DNA from: Escarpia spicata
Lineage: Eukaryota; Annelida; Polychaeta; Sabellida; Siboglinidae
DNA: 64,000 bases
Direction of reading: 5' to 3'
NCBI GenBank assembly: GCA_963995525.1
Contig: OZ023212.1
Coordinates: 15,011,597 to 15,075,596 of the forward strand
In this document: positions 1-10,812 of the stretch, in pieces
Layout of the letters: every line of letters starts with the position of its first letter
Numbering within the stretch: the first letter of the stretch is position 1
Notes under the pieces: model-generated
The model's input: the letters and a program-made list of their open reading frames with translations, nothing else
Databases searched by the model: none
What the model was told of the DNA's origin: nothing
Made by a program: the position numbers and the translations under genes

Positions 1-1490
1 CAAACGAACAGTATTCTAATATCAGCTTCATTTCCAAAATACTAGAAAAGGTTGTAGCAAGTCGTCTAAGGTCTCACATTATCACAAATGTCTTAACTAA
101 TGTGTCACAATCAGCATATAGGCAGTTTCATTCAACAGAGACTGCCCTTTTAAAGGTTCATAATGACATTAACTTGAACATTAATAATGGTAAAGTGACT
201 GCACTTACGTTACTAGATCTCTCTGCCGCGTTTGACACGATTGATTACAGCATTCTCATTGAACGCCTATTAAAGTGGTACGGTATATCTGGCAGAGCTC
301 TAAGCTGGTTTTCTTCGTACCTAACTGATAGATACCAAACTATAAAGATTGGGAACTGTTTTTCAGCTGCACTGCCGGCTTTATTTGATGTTCCACAGGG
401 TTCTGTTCTTGGGCCTTTCCTTTTTACTCTTTACACCACGCCACTAAGCTCTGTTATACATAGACATAACTTAGATCATCATCTTTATGCTGATGATACT
501 CAGATCTACATTTCGTTGGCTACCCTGGATACAAATCGCTCCCTTAACCAACTTAACCAGTGATTTCCTTCAAGATATCTTCCACTGGATGACTGACAGC
601 AAGTTGAAATGAAATGCAAATAAAACTGAATTGATCATTATTAGTACTCCAATGCAGCATTGTAAACTGGATGGTTTTTTCCCTACGGGTATTTTGAATC
701 AGTATATCACGCCAGCAACCTCGGTGCGGAATCTAGGAGTGATCTTTGATAGTAACTTCAATTTCCGACAACACATATCTCAAACATGTCGCTGCTGTTT
801 TTATGATATTCGTGATCTTCGCTGTATTCGCCGGTATATGTCATTTTATGTTGCTAAGACTATTGCAACAGCGCTTGTTAGTAGCAGACTTGACTATTGC
901 AATTCCCTCCTTTATATTATCGCTAGCAAGGATATCACAAAACTTCAGCGTGTCAAAAATTGTCTAGCAAGAATTGTTACAAGATCTCCTCGTTTTTCTC
1001 GCTCTGTACCACTTTTGAAGTCTTTGCATTGGCTTCCTGTACGATATCGTATACTATTTAAGATATGTACCATTACATACCAGGCACTGTCCAATAAGCA
1101 ACCATCTTATTTGCGTTTATTGCTTACTCCTGTAAGAACACCTATTCAGCTTCGATCATCTAGTTCTGACCTACCTTTTGTTCCTAGAGTCAACACTAAC
1201 ATTGGAACTAGGGCTTTTTCTGTTGCTGCACCAACTCTTTGGAATATGCTTCCCCTTAGTGTTAGATCAGTTGAAAATATTACAAAATTCCGTCGTCATT
1301 TAAAAACGTATCTTTACAACCTTGCTTATCCACCGTAGCACCCTAGCGCCTTGACCCATCTGTTGACAACTGGAAAACTACTTATGGATTTTGAGATTGA
1401 CCAACTCTTTTGTTTTGATGCGCCCCTGAGCTTGGTTTCCAAGGATTTGGGCGCAATAGAAGTTATCTTATTATTATTATTATTATTGGA
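1..1490 (+). mobile_element. L2/CR1-like LINE, copy A (RT and 3' end)
   Basis: Degraded non-LTR retrotransposon, cut by the window edge. Positions 102-563 translate to reverse-transcriptase fingers and palm: LDLSAAFDTIDYSILIERL, then DVPQGSVLGP (the usual G of GVPQG is changed to D) and the catalytic box LYADDTQIYISL. Frame is lost near 565-630 and resumes at 631-1338 with the thumb and C-terminal part, ending YLYNLAYPP. The 3' UTR has a 37-nt hairpin (1419-1455) and ends in a TTA/ATT repeat near 1472-1487. A second copy of the same family lies at about 35550-37720. The enzyme would copy its own RNA at a nicked target; this copy is dead because of frame breaks. Assignment to the L2/CR1 group is from motif pattern; the exact clade is not certain. 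Confidence 0.85.
1419..1455 (+). other. 3' UTR hairpin of LINE copy A
   Basis: Outer stem TGCGCCC with GGGCGCA, inner stem CTTGG with CCAAG around a TTT loop. The same 37-nt structure occurs in copy B at 37651-37687. Such hairpins near the end of L2/CR1-group RNAs are thought to be recognised by the element's own reverse transcriptase. Confidence 0.7.
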
Positions 1491-1599
1491 TTTTTCTAAT
1501 TAAGTAGACATTCAAGTTCTAAAATCCATCAAAACATTGGGTAGACTCCACTGCACGGTTCAACTCCAAATAACTGTTTGGCGGCAAGACTAAAACCTT

Positions 1600-1975
1600 A
1601 AATCATTAAACCGACCGCATTTTTATATAATGTTCGTAATACAATAATAACTATGCTTACGATAATCATACTGCCCACCAAATTGCATTCGAGAAGCCAG
1701 GCGCATTGATTGATCACAATATGATTGTTTAACGTACGAAACGTCCATATTGAATACGACACATCAAAATAGCATACACAGGTTATATACCTGAAACAGG
1801 CACGGCTAACCGCAAGTTCATAAAATTTATCTTTGACAGCCTGGATCCTACAATGAAGACCCGCGAAGACAGCAAGTGGAGCGAAGTACGGAAACATTAT
1901 TAGTGTAGTCTAATAGTAGTATCACCCATGGCTCGAGAGGACGATTCCGGGCAACGGAAGAAACAAGGCAATATA
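1600..1975 (+). repeat. Diverged dispersed repeat, copy 1
   Basis: Shares ordered blocks with 30550-30900 in the same orientation: a block reading tataatgtt-Y-gtaat, gccc-R-ccaaatt, a cgaaacgt block, an aac-Y-gcaa block and a block of about 27 bases near 1928-1955 resembling catggctcgagaggac. No coding capacity is evident. Type of element unknown. Confidence 0.5.
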
Positions 1976-2810
1976 ACGTCTATGATGTGTTCTACGTATA
2001 CTTTGGAAGGTGTATTGAATTGTTATGTTTCTCAAACTCTTTATTAATAATGCATTTATTGCACGTTAATTTCAATTCTGAGTCACTTGGGCCGAGCATT
2101 GTCGTTGCAAGAGAATCGTGAAACGTATATGCATGAAACTGGGAAGTAATTTTCGGCGTTGTACACCGCGATGGATATGGTACATGGTCGGCATGTTGAG
2201 GATGCACAATCATTGTTGTATCGGTGAATGGAGGAGAGAGAAAGAATGCTGTGTGCAGCCAAACCGCATTGCAATATTATGGAGATTACGCTTGATCGTA
2301 CATGATAGCGTATCTGACGATGGTACGTTAGTCGTTATACAGACATTGCAATTGCAAGATATTTACATTGCATTTACACATTTATAATAATATTACGAAC
2401 ATTTATAGCATTATGTTGCAACATTATTTAACACAAATAACATTTGCAGATATGCGTGATTTGTCTTTTACGCAGTGAAGGTATTGCAGTGATGGTATTG
2501 ACAAGGGACATTCACATGCCCAACACGGGCATAGCGGAACGTAACAGCGGACATGGCAGAAACCTTTAACATTGCAACGAAATTAAATGATAGCGACGTG
2601 GCATTACATGCGACTTGCAGCGCTCACGTGACTATTCGTGTAACTGCTCGTCAACGATTTAATTATTAATACGACTTGGTGTATAAGGCCGCGGTTCTGT
2701 CCCATTAAAGAACAGTAATAAGTAAAATAACCTTAGCGAATTGGTGTGGCAGCGTCCGTCTAAAATTCAGGTGTCAGATGTCCTAGTCTAATCAGAGTGT
2801 GCATGATCAC
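1976..2810. other. No gene recognised
   Basis: About 0.8 kb without a recognisable gene. Short open frames on both strands near 2000-2390 have no family signature and no splice context. Confidence 0.5.
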
Positions 2811-3335
2811 AAAACAGCATTGGGCTTCATCCTCGCGCGCCAGGGGTCGCTGCTGCTGATTACGTCAGTGTCAGCCAGCAGTACCCCTTGGCCGATCGCT
2901 TTGCGAAACTCTGACTTTAAGCTCAGCCTATGAAATAGCTCACTTCAACCAACCGTGGCTCGTGTTACATGCAAAGTTTAGGAAGTAGAAGCAATTATTC
3001 GAATACACAATACCGCTCAGCTGCTCGTGCTAATGAGCGAACGGGTCATTTTATATTGGGATTCCCAGAAGTCGTTTATCCTTCTTCAAATTGGGGCGGG
3101 TATTTGCGCTGTTCTCACGGGTGATGCAGTCGCGACTGGCGAAGTCAATTATTAGCTTGACTCAGCTAACTTCCGCGCTTCGCGTTGGGGATCAGCCAGG
3201 GCTAGTTTTGCATGACAAACAGCCATGGCTTGTGAGGATGGTGGACATTGATAACATAAATGTCTTGGACAAGAAATTACCTTTCTTTACCGCGAGGAAC
3301 CAAAACAATGTTCAAGATAAACCGATATAGAAGAT
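2811..3335 (+). repeat. Dispersed non-autonomous repeat, copy 1
   Basis: Near-identical ordered blocks with 9172-9555: gcatcctcgcgcgccagggg, the attacgtcagtg block, cgctttgcgaaactctga, ctcaaccaaccgtggct and ttgggattcccagaagtcg. This copy has extra segments relative to the other, including about 45 bases after the acacaata block. The 79-codon open frame at 3091-3330 is within the repeat and is not supported as a gene. Confidence 0.75.
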
Positions 3336-3339
3336 CGGC

Positions 3340-4140
3340 GTCGTGCGTGCGCGCGCAATACCGGAAAGGGCGCGCCGGAAGTTGTTAAACATTGCTATCT
3401 GCCACAACCAATAATAATCAACTGGTAAGGTAACGATTTAACAGTAATCAAGCCAGTGCGCGTGAGTGCGTGTGCATGTGTGCGTGTATGTATGCGTGTA
3501 CTGCATGTTAATCGTTTGTTCACAAAGTTACGCGTTTTTCTGCGATTATATTGGGGACGTTAAGTTAACGTATCCTGCGTTGCGATAACCTGCTCAAAAT
3601 GATGTCATAACACCTGCCACGTACGATTTCTTCGGGAAACCGTCTTCTGCGTCTATATGTATGTGGCGCCATCCGAATGATGGGCATCTTTACCAGTAAT
3701 AAATAATAATGTAATAATTTAGCTGGTAGGCCCTATACATAAAACAATTCGGATAAGCCAGACACAAATCGAAAATACGTTAATCAATTATACAAGAAAA
3801 CATCAATTTAATTACCAATAATATAGTAATCAACAAAAAGTGTAATAACCAGCAATGCAATTAAAACGATAATGTCATAACTGACCATACGATCCTATGT
3901 TAAACTAATTAACGAATAATAATATGTGTAGCGCAATAGTTAATTATATAAGCGATAATGCAAGTATAGATTCATAGTGTAATATATTTTACATAAACAT
4001 TTTATGTTTCAAGAGAAAACGTCCCTTCTATCATTCTTCATTGCAAACATTACCCACAGTAGATGTGGCTGTTGACCTTAAAAATTTTCTCAACTTGTCT
4101 TGTTTGTAAAATGTCACATTTCATGTCATACCACGAAACC
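3340..4140. other. No gene recognised; GT-rich patch
   Basis: Contains a short GTGCGTG-type patch at about 3455-3500 and AT-rich sequence after 3690. No coding or RNA gene seen. Confidence 0.5.
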
Positions 4141-4150
4141 TGCGTACGAA

Positions 4151-4202
4151 ATTCTGAGTGAGTTATTCGCCAAATGTCCTTGGCGAATAACTCGCTCAGA
4201 AT
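4151..4202. repeat. 23-bp inverted repeat (foldback hairpin)
   Basis: Arms 4151-4173 and 4180-4202 are reverse complements with a single mismatch that is a G-U wobble in RNA; the loop is 6 nt (ATGTCC). The stem is too perfect for chance. It could be a foldback transposon relic or a small-RNA hairpin; no flanking evidence decides this. Confidence 0.7.
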
Positions 4203-5640
4203 GTGTTTGTCAGCATAAGGCAACCACAAAATGTCGAAATTATGCCAATTTTTATCCAGGGAAACTGGTGTTTACGGCCCCGAAGCAAGCATCGTCAATA
4301 TGGATCCACGATGTCTACGCTTTTCTTTATAACAGATGTCATGTGCACGCACGGTCCACGATTATGTTGTACACATACCGTGTTGGTATTAGCCGACATT
4401 TATGTCGTTACGTTGTTAAATAATCACAACACCAGTTAATTATTAAAGCCATCATATCCATGGATGCACACATCGCTTTGAAATGTATTGAACATACATA
4501 AACTAATTAATAGTACTATGTCACAATGACCGCAGGAACATGTTTTAGATTGCTCAGCCGTCACCGATGTAGGGCAAGGTACTGTGTGCCTAGATCGTAG
4601 ACATGAGGACATGCCATTCGGACGTTATGGATTTACATGGATGAACTATTGCGCCTGTCGGGATAATTGTGTCTGCGTAAACACGCTTGTTCAGTTTTAT
4701 CTTTTCCACCTGGCCACATATGTTTTTAAATAATTATTAATTCTTTCTGGCCGTTTTCTAAACTAGGACCTCTCGGTCCTTGAATTAACTTTGTCTGTAA
4801 AGTTGTTCTATTTAGTTTATTCAAGTCCTTCTACAAGATGATCAAGGTGTTTGTATGCAGCATTACAAACTACGATAAACTATTTTTGAAACCCCAATAC
4901 TAGGTAATCTAAGCAATGTGCTAGGTGGTGTTTCATTCCTGTTGTCTGTTTGCCATTTTGTAATAAGTCTGGTGGGAATTCTTGTATTGTCGGTACGTCC
5001 CCATCTTGATACGTCGTGCACTGAAGGCCAACATCCTTGAGAAAACAGAACCGTCGCACTCCAAAGAAGACATATGCAGCTGCTGTATTGACATCTCTCA
5101 GACCAGGGATCAACAGAAGAGGGGAATTGTTGCTTTTGATGGGATTGATAAGTCTTGCTTTGTTTGATAGACAACCCATACTTTGATGCATATGCCTTTC
5201 TTCACTTGTGCGAGCTTCTCAATCCGGCGGAGAGTGGATTTGACAGCATGATCGGCGATGTATTTGATGTGCATGTGTGCAATCCAGTACACGGAGATCC
5301 CCGCTGTCAATACGTAATGGATGTCCTAGTTCCATTGCTATCTATTTGACATCTCGGACAAGTAGGCTCTACTCTACAGAGTCGACTTGCGTGTTTCATT
5401 GTTACGCCTGTTCACAATATTGCAATATCGGATAGCCCGTTTCGAAGTCACAGACTTAAGCATATATACATTTATCCAAAATAAATGTCTTTAATCAAAT
5501 CATTAGACATATGTTGGTTTCGATGCATCTTCGGTGAAGTTTTGTTATACTTTTCCCTTTAATTTTTGTGAACGCTGTCATTGCGTCCAATTAATCGTAG
5601 GCTACAATTAAGCAAACAAAACCACATATAAACAAACAAA
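4203..5640. other. No gene recognised
   Basis: The overlapping minus-strand frames at 4863-5310 suggest a decayed coding repeat (frames interleave over 450 bp), but I cannot name a family. The remainder is AT-rich and featureless. Confidence 0.4.
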
Positions 5641-5661
5641 CAAACAACAGAATATATTGTT

Positions 5662-5667
5662 TTTATT
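5662..5667 (-). terminator. Poly(A) signal AATAAA for the lysozyme gene
   Basis: On the minus strand AATAAA lies about 170 bases downstream of the lysozyme stop codon. A second AATAAA-type match lies at about 5695-5705. Either could define the mRNA end. Confidence 0.5.
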
Positions 5668-5837
5668 GCAAACAGACGTCCATTACCTCTCCACTTTTTA
5701 TTTTTGTCAGTCTTCACGTTCCGATAGTGGGCGACAGCAGACGCGCCTCGTCCATTTATCCGACAGGTGGCGATACCAACTCGTTATTACTGCGCTCTCG
5801 TACACCTTTCACAGAGGCCAGGCGCAAAGACGTTGTC

Positions 5838-6052
5838 CTAACACCCGCCGGCCTTTCTGCAACACTGGACGACTTTCTGGCCGTAGCCGACTGTCCACGC
5901 CGCCTTACAGCCGTTCGGCCCTCCGTTGTGGATGCGGCCGAACTCGACACACGAGAAGCTCGATTTGTCGGTGCAGCTCTGTCCGTAGCGCCCCATGTAG
6001 GCCGTCATGCACGTCTCGGAGCATGCCTTCTGCTTCGTGCACGTCTCGTAGT
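5838..6052 (-). CDS. i-type (invertebrate) lysozyme, C-terminal exon
   Basis: The minus strand encodes about 70 residues ending in TAG. Order of recognisable pieces: a TCxxxxACxxxCxxAYMGRYG segment, then SCTDKSSFSCVEF, the family signature GRIHNGGPNGC, then TVGYGQKVVQCC and a terminal GGC. This matches the C-terminal half of destabilase/i-type lysozymes, secreted enzymes that cut peptidoglycan and in some species have isopeptidase activity. The exon begins at an AG acceptor in phase 1 (first two bases complete a codon). The N-terminal half, which carries the catalytic Glu and Asp and the CxCIC motif, must lie upstream on the minus strand, and I could not find it in this window. The usual Trp of the GYW motif is Gly here. 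The reverse (plus) strand open frame over the same bases is a GC-rich shadow. Confidence 0.85.
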
Positions 6053-6091
6053 CTGTACAGACACGACATAGATGGTGAAAAAATGAGGTGT

Positions 6092-6193
6092 GTACTAACT
6101 GGAGATGTTTTGGTTAATTTAATGCTTAATAATAATATATATTTATATATTGTTATTAAGCATTACATTAATCAAAACATATCCAATGGTTAC
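6092..6193. repeat. Long AT-rich palindrome (foldback element)
   Basis: Arms 6101-6141 and 6144-6184 are near-perfect reverse complements (about 41 bp, a few mismatches, 2-nt loop), with weaker pairing extending to about 6092 and 6193. It lies just upstream of the lysozyme exon, in the presumed intron. It resembles a short foldback MITE. Confidence 0.65.
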
Positions 6194-6196
6194 AGT

Positions 6197-6233
6197 CGGG
6201 AATATATATATATATATCATATATATATTCCCG
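6197..6233. repeat. AT dinucleotide hairpin with CGGGAA/TTCCCG ends
   Basis: A CGGGAATATAT arm is followed by its complement ATATATTCCCG, so the tract can extrude as a cruciform. Confidence 0.6.
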
Positions 6234-6239
6234 CCCGTA

Positions 6240-6460
6240 GGCTTTGGGGTGCAAGTAGGTACTTATGTACCCACGCTGAGGGAAAAGAGTTCCGCTTGAT
6301 GGGAGATATATACGCTCCATTGAAAACAGTCGTAACAATCGAACTGCACCCTTTGATTCACAAAAGTATCAAATTGCACCCCCTTGACATTTCAAGCTGT
6401 ACCCCACTTGAGTCACCAAACTGCACTCACTTTTGGAGTAATCAAGCGGACTTATTTTGC
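6240..6460 (-). repeat. Dispersed repeat (TTTGG/GTGCA family), copy 1
   Basis: Tandem-like motifs of the type 'aactgcacccctttg', each about 20-25 bases, related in reverse complement to the units 'gtgcaattg-rtgggtttt' at 22860-23080 and 35040-35190. Non-coding. Confidence 0.4.
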
Positions 6461-6539
6461 CCTAAACGAAACTCTTTTTCGCTAAGCGGGGATTGGGCAA
6501 AGGCACGCATTGTACACCACAGCCTACGAGACTGAAATG

Positions 6540-8040
6540 GGTGTTGTGATAGAAAGATACGTGCCTGGACCCGGCCTGCCGCAATCTATCCAGTAAACCT
6601 TCTTCAACTGGTAGGGTCCGCAGCTCAGGGAAGGTCCGTCCATCCTGCACATTCCTATCTGACTATCGCAGCCTTCGATATGTGGTCACACAACGAGTAC
6701 TTCACAACACGACTAATATGTTGCCTCGTAACAAAAAAGTCAAAAGATCGCACAGTGTTTAGTGTTGGTCCAAACCACCGGCTACCCCCTCAAATGACCG
6801 TAATGTTATACCGAAACATAATCACGATATACCGTGTTACACCATTGAACTGGAAGACAGAGGCAGGCAGATGTGTCCTTGCTGCTATGAAATCTCCCTG
6901 GCTGCTGCATCCACCGTAACGTCAGTATCCATTAATGCGAGTTTACCTGGTGAGGTGGCGCCATTTGTGCATTACACATATTTATTTGTGAAAAGTACTG
7001 TCGAATAAATCACCTGCCACCAGTAGGTAATGATACACCTTTTGGAGGATTTTGCAAATTGATGGGACCAGACTAAAGACGACAACACGTCACTTGTAAA
7101 GACGGTGACGTCACGGCATTCCGTTTCCAGAGAGACTCGATTTAATTGTGTAGTTCTACGCGATGATTTGGAGCGTATTCTTGAGAACGGTGCTTTGAAG
7201 AAGACATTGTGTTTGTTTCTTGGGAAGTCACCTCTGTATAGGTTCCATGGTATTTTCGGGAGCTGTAATCTAGTGGCGGGCCTTTTAAAGAGGGTTGAAC
7301 TTTTGAATGCGTCCTGATTTCGAGACAGTGTTTCAGTACAACACATTGTTAATGCAACTATTTGGGGTGATTCAAATATGTGTCAGATATATTTACATTG
7401 TGTGTGTGCGTGCGTGCGTGCGTGCGTGAATGCGGGCGTGCGTGTGTGTGTGGTGTGTGCGTGTGAGTGGTGTGTGTGCGATTAGATGCAGAATGACACT
7501 AATCGCACAATATGGTTGCACCTACACATAGTTTTAGTTTATTGTCGACCCACCTCACATATACAGTTCAGACAGTTGTGCTAAATGATCTTGAGAACTC
7601 CTGTACCGCCGTCATCAGAACCTGCGACGACGACTGAATACAGGAAATAACCTTAACTAGAATACAGCACGGCTAATTATAGGGTGGCTTGTGTGGTTTT
7701 AATTTATTGGCATTATCCACAATACGTTTTAATCCGTTGAATTAAAGAAACATTGTTGTAAATGACGTATCGTTTGACATGGGATGGCAGCCACACCTTC
7801 CTGTAGTTAACTGGTGTTCACCGTCAGGTTAATACGGAAAGCCAACGCGTGACGATGTCAGTATTACTTACACGCTATGCTGCCACGCCATCAAGCTGTG
7901 CCCTTGGCGACACAACGCCAACCAAGCCGAAAGAAACGATCGCATCTGTATTACGACACGCTTTTTCAAGTTTTATATTTTGAATTTGATATAAAAACAA
8001 CATCGACCGATAAGAATAGTATTTACTTCATCAATGATAA
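6540..8040. other. No gene recognised; GT-rich microsatellite inside
   Basis: About 7399-7480 is a GTGTGCGTGCGTG microsatellite. Overlapping open frames at 6972-7346 (minus) and 7105-7317 (plus) lie on the same bases in opposite strands and show no family signature. Confidence 0.45.
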
Positions 8041-8049
8041 TTATTTACT

Positions 8050-9003
8050 TCATCGTGTTATAACAAGCAAGGTGTTGACATTTGCGAATGATACAAAAGT
8101 GTTTAGAAGGATTAAACGTGATGGAGATAGACAGCATTTATAAGACGATCTTGACAGGTTGATCAAATGGTCTGAAAAGTGGCAAATGTTATTCAATTTT
8201 GGGAAATGTAAATGCCTCCACACTGGACATGGAAACGAAGATGTTCAATATACAATGGGGGTACTGTACTAAGTACTACTGTAAAAGAAAAGGACTTAGG
8301 GTTAACCGTTAGGTGTTGATATGAAGGTTTCAGAGCAGTGCGGTATTGCAACTTCAAATGGAAATCAAATCCTTAGATTAATTAAGCGAAATATAGCGTA
8401 CAAGGAAAAAAGAACTAATAATACCGCTGTATAAAACAATAGTTAGACCTCATTTAGAATATTGTATACAAGCGTGGAGGCCATATGACAAGAAGGACAT
8501 ATATATGCTAGAAAGAGTACAGAGGAGAGCGACTATGATACCAAAACTGAGCGATTTTAATTTTGAAATACGCCTAAAAGAAAGTGGTTTAACAGCACTA
8601 GAGACCAGGAGATTGAGAGGAGACCAGATAGAAGTGTTTAAAGTATTGAATGCTTATGAAAATATTAATAGAATTGTTTTTCTCAGTTAAGAAAGATAGA
8701 AGGACTAGAGGACGTGAAATTACATTAGTAAAGGAGCAGTGTAGATTAGATAAAAGAAAGCTCTCATTTTCACAAAGGACTGTAAATGAATGGAACAGAT
8801 TATCTCCTGATTGTGCGGGTGCTTGTAGCGTGAACATGTTTAAAAATAAAATCGACACATACCTCAGAAGGGCGGGATATACGTAAATAAAAAGGGTTGG
8901 ACTCTCGATAAGCCAAAAGACTTCCTTGTCCACCTGCCATCTAGAGTTAATTCTCTGGGTGGCAATCTTGTTAAATCGTGTTAAATCTTGTTAAATCTTG
9001 TTA
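8050..9003 (+). mobile_element. CR1-type LINE, 5'-truncated, copy 1
   Basis: Contains the palm region VLTFANDTKVF (the ADD of the catalytic box is mutated to AND), then DRLIKWSEKWQMLFNFGKCK, then a thumb/C-terminal part from 8505 including LERVQRRAT, SGLTALETRRLRGDQIEVFK and NEWNRLSPDCAGACSVNMFK. Several stops and frame shifts. The 3' UTR block 8881-9003 (CCACCTGCCATCTAGAG, then a 10-bp TTGTTAAATC tail repeat) is shared with 20041-20176 and, reversed, with 55483-55545. Dead copy. Confidence 0.85.
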
Positions 9004-9171
9004 ATCAAGATGTCCCAATATGTCGCAACATTTCGTAACTACGGCGTAGACAGGTACAAGTTCCAGACGTTTTTCTCACAATACACGATACACTGTTGTA
9101 TTTGTGCTGTCGTCGAGAATCATGTCATGTACTAATGTATCAATCTAGAAACAACCATTGACAGTAAAAAA

Positions 9172-9555
9172 GCATCCTCGCGCGCCAGGGGTCGCTGCTG
9201 CTCATTACGTCAGTGCCAGCCTACAGTACTCCCTGGCTAATCGCTTTGCGAAACTCTGAATTTAAGCTCAGCCTATGGAATCGCTCACTAGATCAGTGGT
9301 TGGCGGCAGGTCAGGTGGTCATAATAAAACTAATCTCAACCAACCGTGGCTCAATTATTCGAATACACAATATTGGGATTCCCAGAAGTCGTTTATCCGT
9401 CTTCAAATTGGGACGGGTATTTGCGCTGTTCTCACAGTTTGACTCAGTTAACTTCCGCACTTCGCGGAGATCTGCCAGGGATAGTTTTGCATGGAAACAG
9501 CCCTGCTTGCGAGGACTGTAAAAACCAAAAGCAATATTGGGTCAATAAAGTATTT
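9172..9555 (+). repeat. Dispersed non-autonomous repeat, copy 2
   Basis: Same family and orientation as 2811-3335; see shared blocks there. This copy is shorter and lacks two inserted segments, so it may be closer to the family consensus. Confidence 0.75.
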
Positions 9556-9559
9556 CACT

Positions 9560-9930
9560 GATTCATCCGACATTGGCTTGCCTGATTAGGAACACATTGA
9601 CTATTACTATTTCGACCAACACATAGGCTACCATGAAAAAAAAACTGATTCTGACAGCAATGGCCGTCGTTGACTCAATCAGCGTTGGCTATGATATCGT
9701 TTAAGGATGTATGTCCATTCACTATGTTTTAAACCAATATTATTATTTCTTTAATCTGTATTCAAAGTATGTGAAAATACCGTCATCAGTTCGTTCTCAA
9801 ACGCTATATGGTTTGGTTATTCACAAATGTTTGTACAAAGCAAAAACAGTACGTAGGATATACACAAATTGTATTGCATTACAAGCATTCAAACGGGAAA
9901 GCGTATTACTTTAACCAGTGCGCGCCGAAG
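9560..9930. other. No gene recognised
   Basis: AT-rich stretch without recognisable coding or repeat content. Confidence 0.4.
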
Positions 9931-10282
9931 TGTATTACGTCACTGGCAGACATGCATTTAGAGAACAAACATGCATCATTAAACAAACAGGCTGCATTTC
10001 ATTATATCGCCAGGTAGCTCGTCTGTGCTTTCGCTACTCTCTCGCTTTCTGTTTCGTCTTAGCTCGCGTCGAGAAAGAGCTTCGGTGACTATTCCTGCTG
10101 TTCGTCGACCTGTTTGACCGAGACGAATCGATGCCAGACTGTTTGGAGGCTTTGGTCGCTAGAGGGCGCCCTTCTTTCCCCGTCCATTCCCTGCTGCCGC
10201 TCTCTCTAGACAAGTGAGCTGAACAAGAGAATAAACCCAGAGTACAGTGTGTTTGCTGAACTTACCGGCACAAACAACTAAC
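9931..10282 (+). repeat. Possible solo LTR
   Basis: Starts TGTATTACGTCAC and ends CAACTAACA, with a CRE-like TTACGTCAC near the start, a TATAT box-like stretch near 9998-10008, pyrimidine-rich middle and an AATAAA at about 10230. This order fits an LTR (promoter, then poly(A) signal), but I see no exact target-site duplication and no internal retroelement. It could equally be a host promoter or exon ending at the GTAAGT at 10283. Confidence 0.25.
10156..10169 (+). promoter_or_regulatory. CTCF-like core motif
   Basis: TCGCTAGAGGGCGC fits most of the CTCF core consensus CCASYAGRKGGCRS. Binding is not shown; single-motif matches occur by chance. Confidence 0.3.
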
Positions 10283-10812
10283 AGTAAGTAGACTAACAAA
10301 CATTATAATTTATATTTTTTTTAATAGTTGGTGTTTACAAAAATATTGCCGAATATTTGCTTCGTCCAGCGGCAAGCTAAGTACCGATGTGGATTTCTCA
10401 CTTAGAAATTATAGCGACTGATATTTGGCGTTCCCAAGCCATCAACAAACACATCATGTGATGTTTCATAATTACCAATGAAGGCATCGGTGATGTAGTC
10501 TTGGTCTTTCAGCAGTGGGACGTAGGTTGGTACGTCGTCGTCATCCCCTCCTACAACAAGTTTAACATTCCGTATTATTATTATTATTATTACCTACAAC
10601 TATTATTGTTATTATCATCACAAAATGTGTTTCCCCAACACGACGATCAACTGGTGTAGCATCAAGTTCCAGCTGACAGCACCAAACTGGGCAAGTATTT
10701 GGTTAATTATGTACCTGAATCCGAAAGTATGGACAGCGGCACGATTATAAAAATATTGATATACACTTTAAATTTAAGACGCTATAATGCTGATAAATTA
10801 TGTGAATATGCG

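Noticed and set aside
5657..6535. 292-codon plus-strand frame over the lysozyme exon
   Set aside because: It is the complement of the lysozyme exon and continues into AT palindromes; no family match, while the minus strand has a clear signature.
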